A stretch of DNA of 64,000 nucleotides from a virus. How positions within the stretch are numbered: position 1 is the stretch's first letter; the number at the start of each line of letters is the position of its first letter. A program made the translations under genes and the position numbers. The stretch is taken from the IMG/VR virus record IMGVR_UViG_3300031521_000030, positions 1-64,000 of that record; one strand, 5' to 3'. Under the pieces are notes generated by a model. That model was not told the DNA's origin. It did no database searches and was given only the letters and a program-made list of their open reading frames with translations. Below are positions 32,901-40,057 of the stretch, in pieces.

Positions 32901-33355
32901 AGCTGATACCCCGGCCCGATTTGAATGAGGCGGCCACGTATGCCTTGGAGATGTCGGCTCCCTATTGGTCGGATGAGGCCAAAGCGTTGGGCGTTATTGC
33001 CCGCGCATGTGGCAACCCGGCCAGCAACCCCGACAATATAGCCGTGGAGGTCACAACGGATGAGGCCACCCAAACAACATCCATCCGGTTATTTATCCCC
33101 AAAGCACCCTCCCATCAACTGGACCTCGGGCGCATCCGGGTCTGCGGGACATGCAAGCATTTGAGGCGGGCGTATCCGGGGGCGGCCAATGGGTTGTGCC
33201 ACCATGCCAACGGGGGCTTCGCAATACCGGCCCTGACCGAGCACAAGGCATGCTGGGAAAGCCATGATGCTTCCGATGTTGGCCCGTCCCCAAAACCACT
33301 GCAACAAGTTGCACTAAAACTCAAACCGAAGGGCCGTGTCATTGACATGGGTTAG
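32897..33355 (+). CDS. Four-Cys protein with C-terminal GRVIDMG tail, 152 aa
   Basis: CGTCKHLRR...CHH...CW forms a probable zinc site (about 83-117). A palindrome copy encodes PLQQVA just before the terminal KPKGRVIDMG. The same terminal motif ends the next gene and, in weaker form, the one after. Function unknown. Confidence 0.72.
   Translation: MKLIPRPDLNEAATYALEMSAPYWSDEAKALGVIARACGNPASNPDNIAVEVTTDEATQTTSIRLFIPKAPSHQLDLGRIRVCGTCKHLRRAYPGAANGLCHHANGGFAIPALTEHKACWESHDASDVGPSPKPLQQVALKLKPKGRVIDMG
33300..33313. repeat. Dispersed palindrome copy 11 (AA centre)
   Basis: TGCAACAAGTTGCA followed by CTAAAA, in frame as LQQVA between the zinc domain and terminal tail of the 32897 protein. Confidence 0.9.
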
Positions 33356-33358
33356 CAA

Positions 33359-33937
33359 ATGGAAGTATTCATCCGAGAGGTTGATGGGAGGCAGCATTAT
33401 TGCACCGTCGTTGACAATAAATACCCGGCGGCGGTTGAGGCATTAGAGGATGTCCACAATGATCTGTCCCGGCGGGGGCTTCAACACAAGTGGATCAAGG
33501 AGAGTGACCCAATAAATGGAGTGACCCTCCTCATGGTGCCCCTGCAAACCAAACGCCCTCTATCCCTTGCCAATCTAACCGGCCCGGCCCCAACCCAAAC
33601 GCCAACCCGCCCAAATGGGGAGCGGTTTAAATGCGCCACCTGCACTTGGTGGAGTTTCTCCTCCCGCGATAATGAGGGGTATGCAACCTGCCGGAGCCCT
33701 CATGCCAAGCAAACCGTTGTCCCCAACTTGAGGGGGGACCCGGAGCGCGGGTTGGATGTTGGCATGCAATACCACGCCCTCGGCGATTGCCTTGCAACCT
33801 TGCCAATCGCGGGGTGCTCCCATTGGGTGCTGGATGCGGGGGCAATGTTTGGCCCGGCCACCAATAACAACGCGGTCCAGCCCTTGGCAAAGACAACCAA
33901 GCCCAAACCAAAGGGGCGCATCATCGACATGAGCTAA
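33359..33937 (+). CDS. Cys/Trp zinc-like protein with C-terminal GRIIDMS tail, 192 aa
   Basis: Residues 1-65 form an alpha/beta domain. CATCTWW...CRSP...C...C (about 91-155) resembles the zinc site of the preceding protein. It ends KPKGRIIDMS. The stop overlaps the next ATG by one base. Probably an ancient duplication partner of the 32897 gene in its C-terminal half. Confidence 0.72.
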   Translation: MEVFIREVDGRQHYCTVVDNKYPAAVEALEDVHNDLSRRGLQHKWIKESDPINGVTLLMVPLQTKRPLSLANLTGPAPTQTPTRPNGERFKCATCTWWSFSSRDNEGYATCRSPHAKQTVVPNLRGDPERGLDVGMQYHALGDCLATLPIAGCSHWVLDAGAMFGPATNNNAVQPLAKTTKPKPKGRIIDMS

Positions 33938-34197
33938 TGCAAGCACGCCTTACATCCGGCAACACGGGCGACGTTTGGTTGGTCCTTGTGCCCGACAACC
34001 GGGAGGAGTCGGACGTTGACCTTGGCAACATGGCCGTGCGCTTTATCCGCGATGGGGTTGACCACCAAATCATAGACGATGGGTTGTATGGGCAAATCGC
34101 GGTGCGGCTGGCCTTTAAACCAACAACAACCCCGACCACCCAACCGGCTGGCCCCCTATTAGACGCGCCAAGGGTTCGTCTGCTGGACATGGGCTAG
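33937..34197 (+). CDS. Hypothetical protein with C-terminal VRLLDMG tail, 86 aa
   Basis: A small beta-rich domain (DVWLVLVPDNREES, IAVRLAFKP) followed by a Thr/Pro linker and terminal APRVRLLDMG, a relaxed version of the tail on the two preceding proteins. It has no zinc site. Confidence 0.7.
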   Translation: MQARLTSGNTGDVWLVLVPDNREESDVDLGNMAVRFIRDGVDHQIIDDGLYGQIAVRLAFKPTTTPTTQPAGPLLDAPRVRLLDMG

Positions 34198-34222
34198 GGA
34201 ATAGCATATCACTCCCCCCATT

Positions 34223-34333
34223 ATGAACGCGCCAGCCAACAACCCCGCCAAAACCGAACTTGCAACCCTCTGCCGCATCGCCGAGGTAGCCCTTGCCACC
34301 CTTGCATATTTGTTAGAAACAAGTTGCCAATGA
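34223..34333 (+). CDS. Possible small protein, 36 aa
   Basis: Reads MNAPANNPAKTELATLC... and ends ETSCQ inside the -35 box of the next promoter. A Leu/Ala helix (IAEVALATLAYLL) could be membrane-associated. It may be chance; the region of 160 bases otherwise holds only the promoter. Confidence 0.38.
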   Translation: MNAPANNPAKTELATLCRIAEVALATLAYLLETSCQ

Positions 34334-34352
34334 TTCGGTTAAGGGTTAGGTG
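34324..34352 (+). promoter_or_regulatory. Iterated phage promoter, copy 11
   Basis: TTGCCA 34324-34329, 17-nt spacer ATGATTCGGTTAAGGGT, TAGGTG 34347-34352. ATG 34359 follows after six bases. A half palindrome (ACAAGTTGC) overlaps the -35. Confidence 0.78.
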
Positions 34353-34358
34353 TCAGGC

Positions 34359-34637
34359 ATGCAAGCAACCGCAACCCACCAACCGAAGGCCAAAACCAAC
34401 AAGCAACTCGTCGCCGAATATAAGGCGTTGAAGAAGGCATACTTTGCCATTGGCAACAGCCGGGAAAACATAGCCAATGTCCGCCGGGCGGTTGGGGAAG
34501 CCGGGGCCAAGGATGATTACAAATGGGCCAAACGCATGGAGGAACTCTGGGTTCAAGAAGCCAATGGTTATACTCGCCGTCTTGCAATTGTTTCCCTCCT
34601 AACCGCAAAGGGCATCAACATTTACGAACTCGTCTAA
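34359..34637 (+). CDS. Hypothetical helical protein, predicted leaderless, 92 aa
   Basis: A highly helical, Lys-rich protein. ATG 34359, which gives an MQA- start, is preferred to GTG 34350, which lies inside the -10. Function unknown. Confidence 0.72.
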   Translation: MQATATHQPKAKTNKQLVAEYKALKKAYFAIGNSRENIANVRRAVGEAGAKDDYKWAKRMEELWVQEANGYTRRLAIVSLLTAKGINIYELV

Positions 34638-34638
34638 T

Positions 34639-34848
34639 ATGCCAACCCCAAGCAAAGCCCTGCCCTTTATAGGGGACGCCCGCTCGCTAATGGCAACCGC
34701 CGACCTTTGCACAACTAGCAAGCAGCAAGCCAGCAACCTTTATGCGCAAGCGGCCCGCATCCTTCGCGCCATCCCGAGCGCCGACCTAACCCCCCATGAA
34801 TGGGTGCAGGTTGTTAGCCTTTGGGAAGAATGTGATGCCGCTATTTGA
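34639..34848 (+). CDS. Hypothetical helical protein, 69 aa
   Basis: Ala-rich helices (SNLYAQAARILRAI, EWVQVVSLWEECD). One base after the previous stop. Function unknown. Confidence 0.66.
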   Translation: MPTPSKALPFIGDARSLMATADLCTTSKQQASNLYAQAARILRAIPSADLTPHEWVQVVSLWEECDAAI

Positions 34849-34852
34849 TCTT

Positions 34853-35101
34853 ATGGCCGCCAACAAAGTCAAAGCCAAGGTGCCCAACAACAGGCACACC
34901 ACTCTCAAGGATGTTAATGCCATCCTCGGCCAAAAGATGCCGGGCGTGCTCCTCTATAAAGGCAAGGGCTACTTCTACTTCGCGGGGGAGGGCGCTGATT
35001 TCTGGCCCGAGACGATAGTTATAACAACCCGCCTCGGCATCATGTCCCCATGGTCTTGGTATAAGGAGGCCCTGCGGCTTTCAACGTCCCACCAACCATG
35101 A
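34853..35101 (+). CDS. Conserved phage GYFYF-type protein, 82 aa
   Basis: LYKGKGYFYFAGEGADFW followed by LGIMSPWSWYKEAL matches a small protein family frequent in phage accessory regions, function unknown. A relative is encoded at 35757. ATG 34853 is taken; ATG 34835 would overlap the previous gene. ATGA overlap with the next. Confidence 0.72.
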   Translation: MAANKVKAKVPNNRHTTLKDVNAILGQKMPGVLLYKGKGYFYFAGEGADFWPETIVITTRLGIMSPWSWYKEALRLSTSHQP

Positions 35102-35313
35102 CCCTCACCAACCACCAACGGCAAGTCGTGGACCAACTCAAAGGGTGGGACCAAACCCGTCGCCCTATTATGACGGGCATCGCATTGCACCGCATCCTTG
35201 GGTGGCCGGTGCAAACCCTCCAACGCACCATCCGTGAACTTGAGGGCAAGGGGCTCGCCTATTACCGGGGCGGTTGCATCCATTGGCAACCATGGCAACT
35301 CCACCCCCTTTGA
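35098..35313 (+). CDS. Winged-helix-like protein, 71 aa
   Basis: TNHQRQVVDQLKG, ALHRILGWPVQTLQRTIRELEGKGLAYYRGG reads as a winged helix with recognition helix and wing, suggesting DNA binding. ATGA overlap with the upstream gene. Confidence 0.7.
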   Translation: MTLTNHQRQVVDQLKGWDQTRRPIMTGIALHRILGWPVQTLQRTIRELEGKGLAYYRGGCIHWQPWQLHPL

Positions 35314-35319
35314 GGTTTC

Positions 35320-35333
35320 TGCAACTCATTGCA
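35320..35333. repeat. Dispersed palindrome copy 12 (variant)
   Basis: TGCAACTCATTGCA, arms with one mismatch, between the winged-helix gene and promoter copy 12. Confidence 0.7.
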
Positions 35334-35341
35334 GATTCATA

Positions 35342-35370
35342 TTGCCAATGATTCGGTTAAGCATTAGCTT
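35342..35370 (+). promoter_or_regulatory. Iterated phage promoter, copy 12
   Basis: TTGCCA 35342-35347, 17-nt spacer ATGATTCGGTTAAGCAT, TAGCTT 35365-35370, ATG 35377 after six bases. Confidence 0.78.
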
Positions 35371-35376
35371 CACGGC

Positions 35377-35523
35377 ATGCAAGCAAACAACAAGCCAGCC
35401 GCCAAGAAGAACACCGCCAAGGTTACGCCCTTTGAAAAAGCAATCGGGACCATGTGCTACCCAACCCGCCGGGCCGCCAAGCCCGTTGCTCGCTCCTTTG
35501 GCCGCCAGTCCTACGTTGACTAA
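35377..35523 (+). CDS. Small basic protein, predicted leaderless, 48 aa
   Basis: Reads MQANNKPAAKKNTAK through GRQSYVD and stop. The start sits at the fixed distance from the -10, and a hairpin closes the unit, so despite its size it looks like a real monocistronic gene. Very Lys/Arg-rich; possibly nucleic-acid-binding. Confidence 0.68.
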   Translation: MQANNKPAAKKNTAKVTPFEKAIGTMCYPTRRAAKPVARSFGRQSYVD

Positions 35524-35531
35524 ACCCAACC

Positions 35532-35548
35532 GGGGGCCAAAAGCCCCC
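35532..35548 (+). terminator. Hairpin after the 35377 gene
   Basis: GGGGGC (35532-35537) pairs with GCCCCC (35543-35548), followed by AACCCTTTTCC. A similar hairpin with the same CCCAACC flank follows the 36109 gene. Confidence 0.6.
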
Positions 35549-35563
35549 AACCCTTTTCCCATT

Positions 35564-35755
35564 ATGGCAACCAAAGCCCCCCGCCTCTCCAAAGCCCACC
35601 GCCGGGCGCACCGCTACCTTGCCAACAATGGCTACGGGGCCGATGCGGTGGCCGAGTTGGACAAGCTCATTGCGCGGGATGTCCTTGAATGGGATGCGTT
35701 GTCCCGCGTGGCCGACCTCATCCCCGAGGATGCGCAATGGGAAGTCTGCGATTAG
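35564..35755 (+). CDS. Hypothetical helical protein, 63 aa
   Basis: A basic helical N-terminus (LSKAHRRAHRYLANNGYGADAVAEL) then an acidic helix. Spacing of one base to the next gene supports co-translation. Function unknown. Confidence 0.66.
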   Translation: MATKAPRLSKAHRRAHRYLANNGYGADAVAELDKLIARDVLEWDALSRVADLIPEDAQWEVCD

Positions 35756-35756
35756 C

Positions 35757-36047
35757 ATGGCCATGACAAAGCAACGCATCAATCGCGCCATCAAGCACCT
35801 CAACTTGGAAATCCAAGGCAACCGGCGGGATGGTTATTTCTACTTCACCGACCTAACAACCGGGGCGCAAGTTGGGGAGAGCATTATGGTTTGCTACCTC
35901 AACCAGCAACCATTGGAGCGGTGGGTCCAAGATGCAACCTCGGCCAATGCAACCCGCGAGCCCTCCAAGGATGATGGCAAGTGTTGGGAGGATGTCATGG
36001 GCTTCCCCTTGCCTACCTACCCGGACGATCAATCCTTCCCCCTTTAG
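35757..36047 (+). CDS. Conserved phage GYFYF-type protein, 96 aa
   Basis: RINRAIKHLNLEIQGNRRDGYFYF and ESIMVCYLNQQPLERWVQD match a small phage protein family, function unknown. It shares the GYFYF core with the 34853 gene. ATG 35757 just follows the upstream TAG. Confidence 0.75.
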   Translation: MAMTKQRINRAIKHLNLEIQGNRRDGYFYFTDLTTGAQVGESIMVCYLNQQPLERWVQDATSANATREPSKDDGKCWEDVMGFPLPTYPDDQSFPL

Positions 36048-36051
36048 GTGG

Positions 36052-36065
36052 TGCAACTTGTTGCA
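36052..36065. repeat. Dispersed palindrome copy 13 (TT centre)
   Basis: TGCAACTTGTTGCA eight bases upstream of promoter copy 13; the AA-centred form read on the other strand. Confidence 0.9.
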
Positions 36066-36073
36066 GAAACCTG

Positions 36074-36102
36074 TTGCCAATGATTCGGTTAAGGGTTAGG
36101 TG
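36074..36102 (+). promoter_or_regulatory. Iterated phage promoter, copy 13
   Basis: TTGCCA 36074-36079, 17-nt spacer ATGATTCGGTTAAGGGT, TAGGTG 36097-36102, ATG 36109 after six bases. Confidence 0.78.
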
Positions 36103-36108
36103 TTGTGC

Positions 36109-36315
36109 ATGCAAGAAACCACACTCAGCAAAACCCAAAAGCAAGCCCTTCTGATCTTCGGGGGGAAGGCCCCGGCGGACTCCCTGCAAAGCAATCACTT
36201 CCTGAACGGTTTTTCCGCCCTGATTCGCAAAGGGTTTGCCCGGCAAGAATACGTGGGTATGAGTGTGAAATCCGAACTGACCGAAGCCGGGAAAGCGTTG
36301 CTCGCCTCCCTCTAA
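36109..36315 (+). CDS. Winged-helix-like small protein, predicted leaderless, 68 aa
   Basis: TKTQKQALLIFGGK-like helix, then helices and ARQEYVGMSVKSELTEAGKALL, resembling a MarR-like wing and final helix. May regulate transcription. GTG 36100 is rejected as start because it lies in the -10. Closed by a hairpin. Confidence 0.7.
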   Translation: MQETTLSKTQKQALLIFGGKAPADSLQSNHFLNGFSALIRKGFARQEYVGMSVKSELTEAGKALLASL

Positions 36316-36326
36316 TAAACCCAACC

Positions 36327-36347
36327 GGGGGCTGGCCAACGGCCCCC
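36327..36347 (+). terminator. Hairpin after the 36109 gene
   Basis: GGGGGC (36327-36332) pairs with GCCCCC (36342-36347), with an inner TGGCCA. Flanks match the hairpin at 35532. No T-run. Confidence 0.58.
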
Positions 36348-36366
36348 CAACCCAAACGCTAAAGCT

Positions 36367-36675
36367 ATGCCAAACGAACCACGCCTCCTCATGCCACCCC
36401 CACACGCGGACAACCCCTACAAGCGGGTTGCTGCTATGCTGCGGGGCCTTGCCGCCAGCGCCAAAGCGCACGGGCTAACCATTGCCCTCAATATCCCAAC
36501 CACCCCGCCGGTTGACTTCCCCCCACTTAACATTGGCGGGGGCAAAGCATTCACCTCCCCAATGATGGTGGTGCTAAAGAACCGCAGGGACCCCTTGGCA
36601 CGGTTGGGTGGCCTCATTGAGCATCCAATCACCTATTCCTTCCAAATAACCAAAGCCAGCAAACTCAAACCATAA
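36367..36675 (+). CDS. Hypothetical protein, 102 aa
   Basis: Pro-rich with a short helix (RVAAMLRGLAASAKAHG) and a beta C-terminus. It has no clear promoter of its own and may be read through the preceding hairpin. Function unknown. Confidence 0.66.
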   Translation: MPNEPRLLMPPPHADNPYKRVAAMLRGLAASAKAHGLTIALNIPTTPPVDFPPLNIGGGKAFTSPMMVVLKNRRDPLARLGGLIEHPITYSFQITKASKLKP

Positions 36676-36678
36676 GCC

Positions 36679-37095
36679 ATGAAGATCATAATTAGCCCCT
36701 CGCGCAAAAAGCCTCTCCGGTTAGCCCCGGCCAAGCCAACCCCGGACCCCGTTGCATGGCAAGCGAGGCGGGCGATGCGGTTCCTTGCAACCCATCCCCA
36801 TACATTCATCATGCCGGTGAACTTGCAGTTGAATATGGGTTGGGATGAATCCATGCGGGTGGGGGCCATTGACTACCTCATTAAGAACGAGGGCATGCGG
36901 CTCGCTAGGACGGGCTGGTTGCATTGGACACAGGATGACCTCATCTCCCTCCTTTGCTCATTTGACCACTCCGCTATTGAACGGGGCTTCCTCGCCGAAA
37001 CCATAACCGTTGACCGCCGGACCTTGATGGAGATTATGTCCGACTCATCGGCGGGCATCATGGAACGCCTCATTAACCTCATCGAACCCGCCTAA
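36679..37095 (+). CDS. Unknown protein, 138 aa
   Basis: A basic N-terminal 30 residues then a helical domain (ESMRVGAIDYLIKNEGM, DLISLLCSFDHSAIERG). Two-base gap to the next gene. Function unknown. Confidence 0.68.
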   Translation: MKIIISPSRKKPLRLAPAKPTPDPVAWQARRAMRFLATHPHTFIMPVNLQLNMGWDESMRVGAIDYLIKNEGMRLARTGWLHWTQDDLISLLCSFDHSAIERGFLAETITVDRRTLMEIMSDSSAGIMERLINLIEPA

Positions 37096-37097
37096 CC

Positions 37098-37634
37098 ATG
37101 CACACCGAAACCGTTTGCACCACGTTGCCCAACCTTGACCCCGTTAAGGCCATCAGGGCCATCCACCAAGCATACCTGCAACTTGTTGCACTAAACGAGG
37201 CCAGCATGGGGCAACCCGCAACCGGGCACTTTGACAACCAGCCCTCTATCAAGGCCCTTGCCGAATGTTTGCATGATGCCGGGCACCCCGCCTTTGCCGA
37301 AGCCCGCATCCCAAACCGGGACTATATCCTCCAACGCATCCTCACCCATTGCGCCAAGCATAGCAGCCCAATTTCCGGGCGGGGGACAACCAGCTTGCCC
37401 ATATTGGCGGTGGCCCTCAATAGTTCGGTCGCCGCATTGCAAGCCCCCGTGGACCTGTTGGTTGCGGCCCATGTCTTTGACTATATCACCGACCTCATCA
37501 TTTGCTGGGATAAGGAATCCCTTGCCTATGACATCCCCCGCGTGTTTGCCCCATCCAAGAAGCCAGCGCAAGCCCAACCCCCCGCAACCGGGGGAACTCA
37601 TGCTTGTTCGGCTGGGCAAGGATGGCTGGGTTGA
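37098..37634 (+). CDS. Unknown protein, 178 aa
   Basis: A helical protein. The segment YLQLVALNE is read from a TT-centred palindrome copy. The C-terminal part overlaps the next gene by 35 nt. Function unknown. Confidence 0.68.
   Translation: MHTETVCTTLPNLDPVKAIRAIHQAYLQLVALNEASMGQPATGHFDNQPSIKALAECLHDAGHPAFAEARIPNRDYILQRILTHCAKHSSPISGRGTTSLPILAVALNSSVAALQAPVDLLVAAHVFDYITDLIICWDKESLAYDIPRVFAPSKKPAQAQPPATGGTHACSAGQGWLG
37177..37190. repeat. Dispersed palindrome copy 14 (TT centre)
   Basis: TGCAACTTGTTGCA followed by CTAAAC, in frame as LQLVA in the 37098 gene. Confidence 0.9.
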
Positions 37635-37878
37635 TATGGTCATCCCCACCCATAGCTCTTTGTGGCGCGGGGGGAAGGCAATCTCCCTGCCTATTGTGGA
37701 ACTGAATGGCCGCCGGGGCCTTTGGTGGCTTGTTATGCCCGTGCGCTTTATGCGGGCACTAAAAGATGGGCTGCATTTGCCCAATGATGCTGTATCCATT
37801 CCGGCTTGCCAAATGTCCGTCCGTCGCCCGGCGGGTTGGCCAAGGGAAGGCCATGACATCCAATTCCACCTCCTTTAG
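37600..37878 (+). CDS. Hypothetical protein, 92 aa
   Basis: A beta-rich small domain (MLVRLGKDGWVDMVIP, GGKAISLPIVELNGRRG). ATG 37600 lies inside the end of the previous gene. Its TAG abuts a palindrome copy. Function unknown. Confidence 0.66.
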   Translation: MLVRLGKDGWVDMVIPTHSSLWRGGKAISLPIVELNGRRGLWWLVMPVRFMRALKDGLHLPNDAVSIPACQMSVRRPAGWPREGHDIQFHLL

Positions 37879-37892
37879 TGCAACATGTTGCA
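37879..37892. repeat. Dispersed palindrome copy 15 (AT centre), containing a start codon
   Basis: TGCAACATGTTGCA directly after a TAG stop; the ATG at its centre (37885) is the start of the next gene. Confidence 0.9.
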
Positions 37893-38187
37893 GCAACATA
37901 ACATCCACCAACACCGGCACATCACGGACCCCGAGGAAGCGTTGGAGCACCTGCGGCTTGCCGGGCGGCTGACCAACCGGGGCGGGCACTATTTCAACCA
38001 TGGCCAGATGCCCTACGCTTGGAGCATAACCCACGCAACGATGGAGGTGTTGGTGGTGCGTGGGGTTGCCAAGGCGGTAATGAGTTGCCGGGGCGGGGCC
38101 ATATACGTGGTGGCCTACATCCCAACCGGGAAGCTAATGCGGAAGATTGAAATGAATCCTGTTGCCAATGACATAGTTAAACCATAG
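37885..38187 (+). CDS. Unknown protein starting in a palindrome and ending in a promoter, 100 aa
   Basis: Starts MLQQHNIHQH from the palindrome and ends NPVANDIVKP from promoter copy 14; the TAG of that -10 box is its stop codon. The middle is a mixed domain (TDPEEALEHLRLAGRL). Function unknown. Confidence 0.7.
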   Translation: MLQQHNIHQHRHITDPEEALEHLRLAGRLTNRGGHYFNHGQMPYAWSITHATMEVLVVRGVAKAVMSCRGGAIYVVAYIPTGKLMRKIEMNPVANDIVKP

Positions 38188-38190
38188 GTT
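38162..38190 (+). promoter_or_regulatory. Iterated phage promoter, copy 14
   Basis: TTGCCA 38162-38167, 17-nt spacer with TAGTTAAACC, TAGGTT 38185-38190, ATG 38197 after six bases. Confidence 0.78.
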
Positions 38191-38196
38191 CACCCC

Positions 38197-38439
38197 ATGG
38201 CCACGATTACAGCGACAAACCCATTAGACGAAACCGGCGAAACCGAACTCGAAGTTGAGTTTGAATACTACCCCGGCAGGGTTAGCCACGACATAGAGCA
38301 ACCCGATGACCCCGAGGAGTTGGAAGTCTTGGGGGTCCGGGACGCAACCGGGGCTGACATTTCCGGCCAACTCAACGACCGGGAACTCAAGGAACTCAAA
38401 GCCGCATGCTGGGCCGAGGTTCGCAAATCCAAAAACTAA
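38197..38439 (+). CDS. Conserved small phage protein, predicted leaderless, 80 aa
   Basis: ELEVEFEYYPGRVSH followed by an acidic stretch and ELKELKAACWAEV matches a small phage family that I recognise by pattern but whose function is unknown. Acidic overall. Confidence 0.74.
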   Translation: MATITATNPLDETGETELEVEFEYYPGRVSHDIEQPDDPEELEVLGVRDATGADISGQLNDRELKELKAACWAEVRKSKN

Positions 38440-38443
38440 GACC

Positions 38444-38812
38444 ATGCCAAAGACCAAGTCAACCGGAGACACCCTCGAAACCCTGTTTAACATTTCAAGG
38501 CTCGTCCTCCTATGCAACCAGCGGGGCATCCCGCCTTTCCTAAAGCATAGGGCAACGGAGGCAATCCGGGACATCGCGGGGGAGGCCAAGCTAAAGGAGA
38601 TCGAGGAAATTGCAGCAGCCATGCAAATGGACAATGTGGAGGCCAGCGCAGCCCCAACCGGCCACCTCGGCAAGCGGTTGAAAGCGTTGGAGGATCGGGT
38701 GCAGGAACTCGAAAACAAAGCCGATGACCACGATGAACGCCTTGACAGTGTGGGCCGGGACATCCAAGCCATTGAGCGCAACGTGGAATCAATAGGAAGG
38801 GAGAACGCATAA
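38444..38812 (+). CDS. Coiled-coil protein, 122 aa
   Basis: A helical N-terminal half with two Cys, then a heptad-rich coiled coil (LEDRVQELENKADDHDERL). One-base overlap with the next start. Function unknown. Confidence 0.7.
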   Translation: MPKTKSTGDTLETLFNISRLVLLCNQRGIPPFLKHRATEAIRDIAGEAKLKEIEEIAAAMQMDNVEASAAPTGHLGKRLKALEDRVQELENKADDHDERLDSVGRDIQAIERNVESIGRENA

Positions 38813-38949
38813 TGCCAAAATTCACTTGCCCGTTCGGTAAAGGATGGGCCTACGTCACCGTCACAATGCGTTGTATGGGCGGGGTGCAAGTGCAGCACCG
38901 TCTATGGCGCAACACCAAAACCAAGGAACTCCGCTGGGAGACTCTCTAA
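38812..38949 (+). CDS. Hypothetical protein, 45 aa
   Basis: Reads MPKFTCPFGKGWAYVTVTM through KELRWETL and stop, overlapping the upstream TAA (TAATG). Beta-rich with two Cys. Fits the packed arrangement. Function unknown. Confidence 0.6.
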   Translation: MPKFTCPFGKGWAYVTVTMRCMGGVQVQHRLWRNTKTKELRWETL

Positions 38950-38952
38950 GCC

Positions 38953-39294
38953 ATGAAAGCAACAATCAAAAACCTCTGGGCCTTCCTAGCCCGCCCGCTC
39001 GTATTCCGCCCGGCCATCAACCAAGCAACCATCGCGGGGCTCTTTGTTGGGACCCCCGACAAGCCCTTGGACCTCCATTGCGCGGAGGTTAAGAACCTTC
39101 CCCCCGAGTTGTTCAAGGGTTGGCGGCCTTTGTGCATCCCCTTGGAGCAGCTACGGCGCGATGCCCGCTACCTCGCCAAGATCAAGAACAGCGCGATTGT
39201 TTATGGCACCTCCTTCCCGACCTTGCCCAAATCGGTTCGCAACCGCCGGGCGCAACAACGCGAGGCGCAAGCCGGTCGGAGGTTGTTCGCATGA
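38953..39294 (+). CDS. Hypothetical protein, 113 aa
   Basis: A mixed protein with a basic helical C-terminus (SVRNRRAQQREAQAGRR). ATGA overlap with the next gene. Function unknown. Confidence 0.68.
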   Translation: MKATIKNLWAFLARPLVFRPAINQATIAGLFVGTPDKPLDLHCAEVKNLPPELFKGWRPLCIPLEQLRRDARYLAKIKNSAIVYGTSFPTLPKSVRNRRAQQREAQAGRRLFA

Positions 39295-39674
39295 AGCTCC
39301 AAAGCATTGTTTTCAGGCCGGTGGCCGAGGTTTACTTCACCATGCCAGAGATTGCCTTGATGACCCTTTGCAGCCGACGCCATTATGACGCCCATTGCAA
39401 GGAGGCAAGCAAGCACGGTGGATTCTTGTATGGGATGCGCAATGCCAGCGGGGCGGTTCGCAATTATGTCCATACGTTGACATGGGGCCAACTGGACACC
39501 CTTGCGAAGATCATGGAGGTAGGCAGCCACTTCCCTTGCCCCCACCAAGCCAGCCGGGCCTTTGCCCTTGGCCTATTTATCCACTCGGCCATGCGCCAAC
39601 TCATTGAGGCAACACCCCCGGCGGTCCAGATAGCCCGCACGCTTCTAAACCCAAGGGATAAGGAGGGCCGGTAA
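39291..39674 (+). CDS. Unknown protein, 127 aa
   Basis: A helical protein (MPEIALMTLCSRRHYDAHCKE) with several Cys and His. Start 39291 is in an ATGA overlap; the longer frame from 39120 is rejected. Function unknown. Confidence 0.68.
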   Translation: MKLQSIVFRPVAEVYFTMPEIALMTLCSRRHYDAHCKEASKHGGFLYGMRNASGAVRNYVHTLTWGQLDTLAKIMEVGSHFPCPHQASRAFALGLFIHSAMRQLIEATPPAVQIARTLLNPRDKEGR

Positions 39675-39853
39675 TGCTTTCCTCCTTCCTCTGCCGTCCA
39701 ACCTCGCACAAGGACATCTTTTATATCCGGGGGCTGCCCATTGCCCGGTCGTTTTATTGCCCCAACCCAAACCCCCGGCGGGAGAACAACCCGTTGCATG
39801 CCCCCTTCTATCGCCACCTCGCCCGCTATAAGATCAACCACCGCCGACCATGA
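39674..39853 (+). CDS. Hypothetical protein, 59 aa
   Basis: Reads MLSSFLCRPTSHKD through KINHRRP and stop. It overlaps the upstream TAA by one base and the next ATG by four. Arg/Pro/Asn-rich. Function unknown. Confidence 0.62.
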   Translation: MLSSFLCRPTSHKDIFYIRGLPIARSFYCPNPNPRRENNPLHAPFYRHLARYKINHRRP

Positions 39854-40023
39854 CCGAACAACAAAAGCAAACCCTCGCTGAACTCCGCGCTGCGGGGTAT
39901 GCGGTTATCACATTCTCCCCCGGCGAACTATGTGGGGCAACCCCCACCGACATTGAGGCCCAGCTTGTCAAGGATGGCAATGAGTTGCTCGACCGGATTT
40001 ATGGTGGAGGCGAACGGGACTAA
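39850..40023 (+). CDS. Conserved small phage protein, 57 aa
   Basis: Reads MTEQQKQTLAELRAAGYAV through YGGGERD and stop. The pattern ELRAAGYAVITFSPGELCG...EAQLVKDGNELL matches a small phage family of unknown function. ATGA overlap upstream; a palindrome and promoter follow. Confidence 0.7.
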   Translation: MTEQQKQTLAELRAAGYAVITFSPGELCGATPTDIEAQLVKDGNELLDRIYGGGERD

Positions 40024-40028
40024 ATCGC

Positions 40029-40042
40029 TGCAACTTGTTGCA
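40029..40042. repeat. Dispersed palindrome copy 16 (TT centre)
   Basis: TGCAACTTGTTGCA, 15 bases upstream of promoter copy 15, the same arrangement as at 36052. Confidence 0.9.
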
Positions 40043-40057
40043 GAACGAAAATAGCTG

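Noticed and set aside
34315-34328. Another palindrome copy (ACAAGTTGC) next to promoter copy 11
   Set aside because: Only the right half is present.
34350-34358. GTG start for the 34359 gene
   Set aside because: The GTG lies inside the -10 box, so it would precede transcription; ATG 34359 fits the fixed spacing. The same reasoning rejects GTG 36100 for the 36109 gene and ATG 45362 for the 45410 gene.
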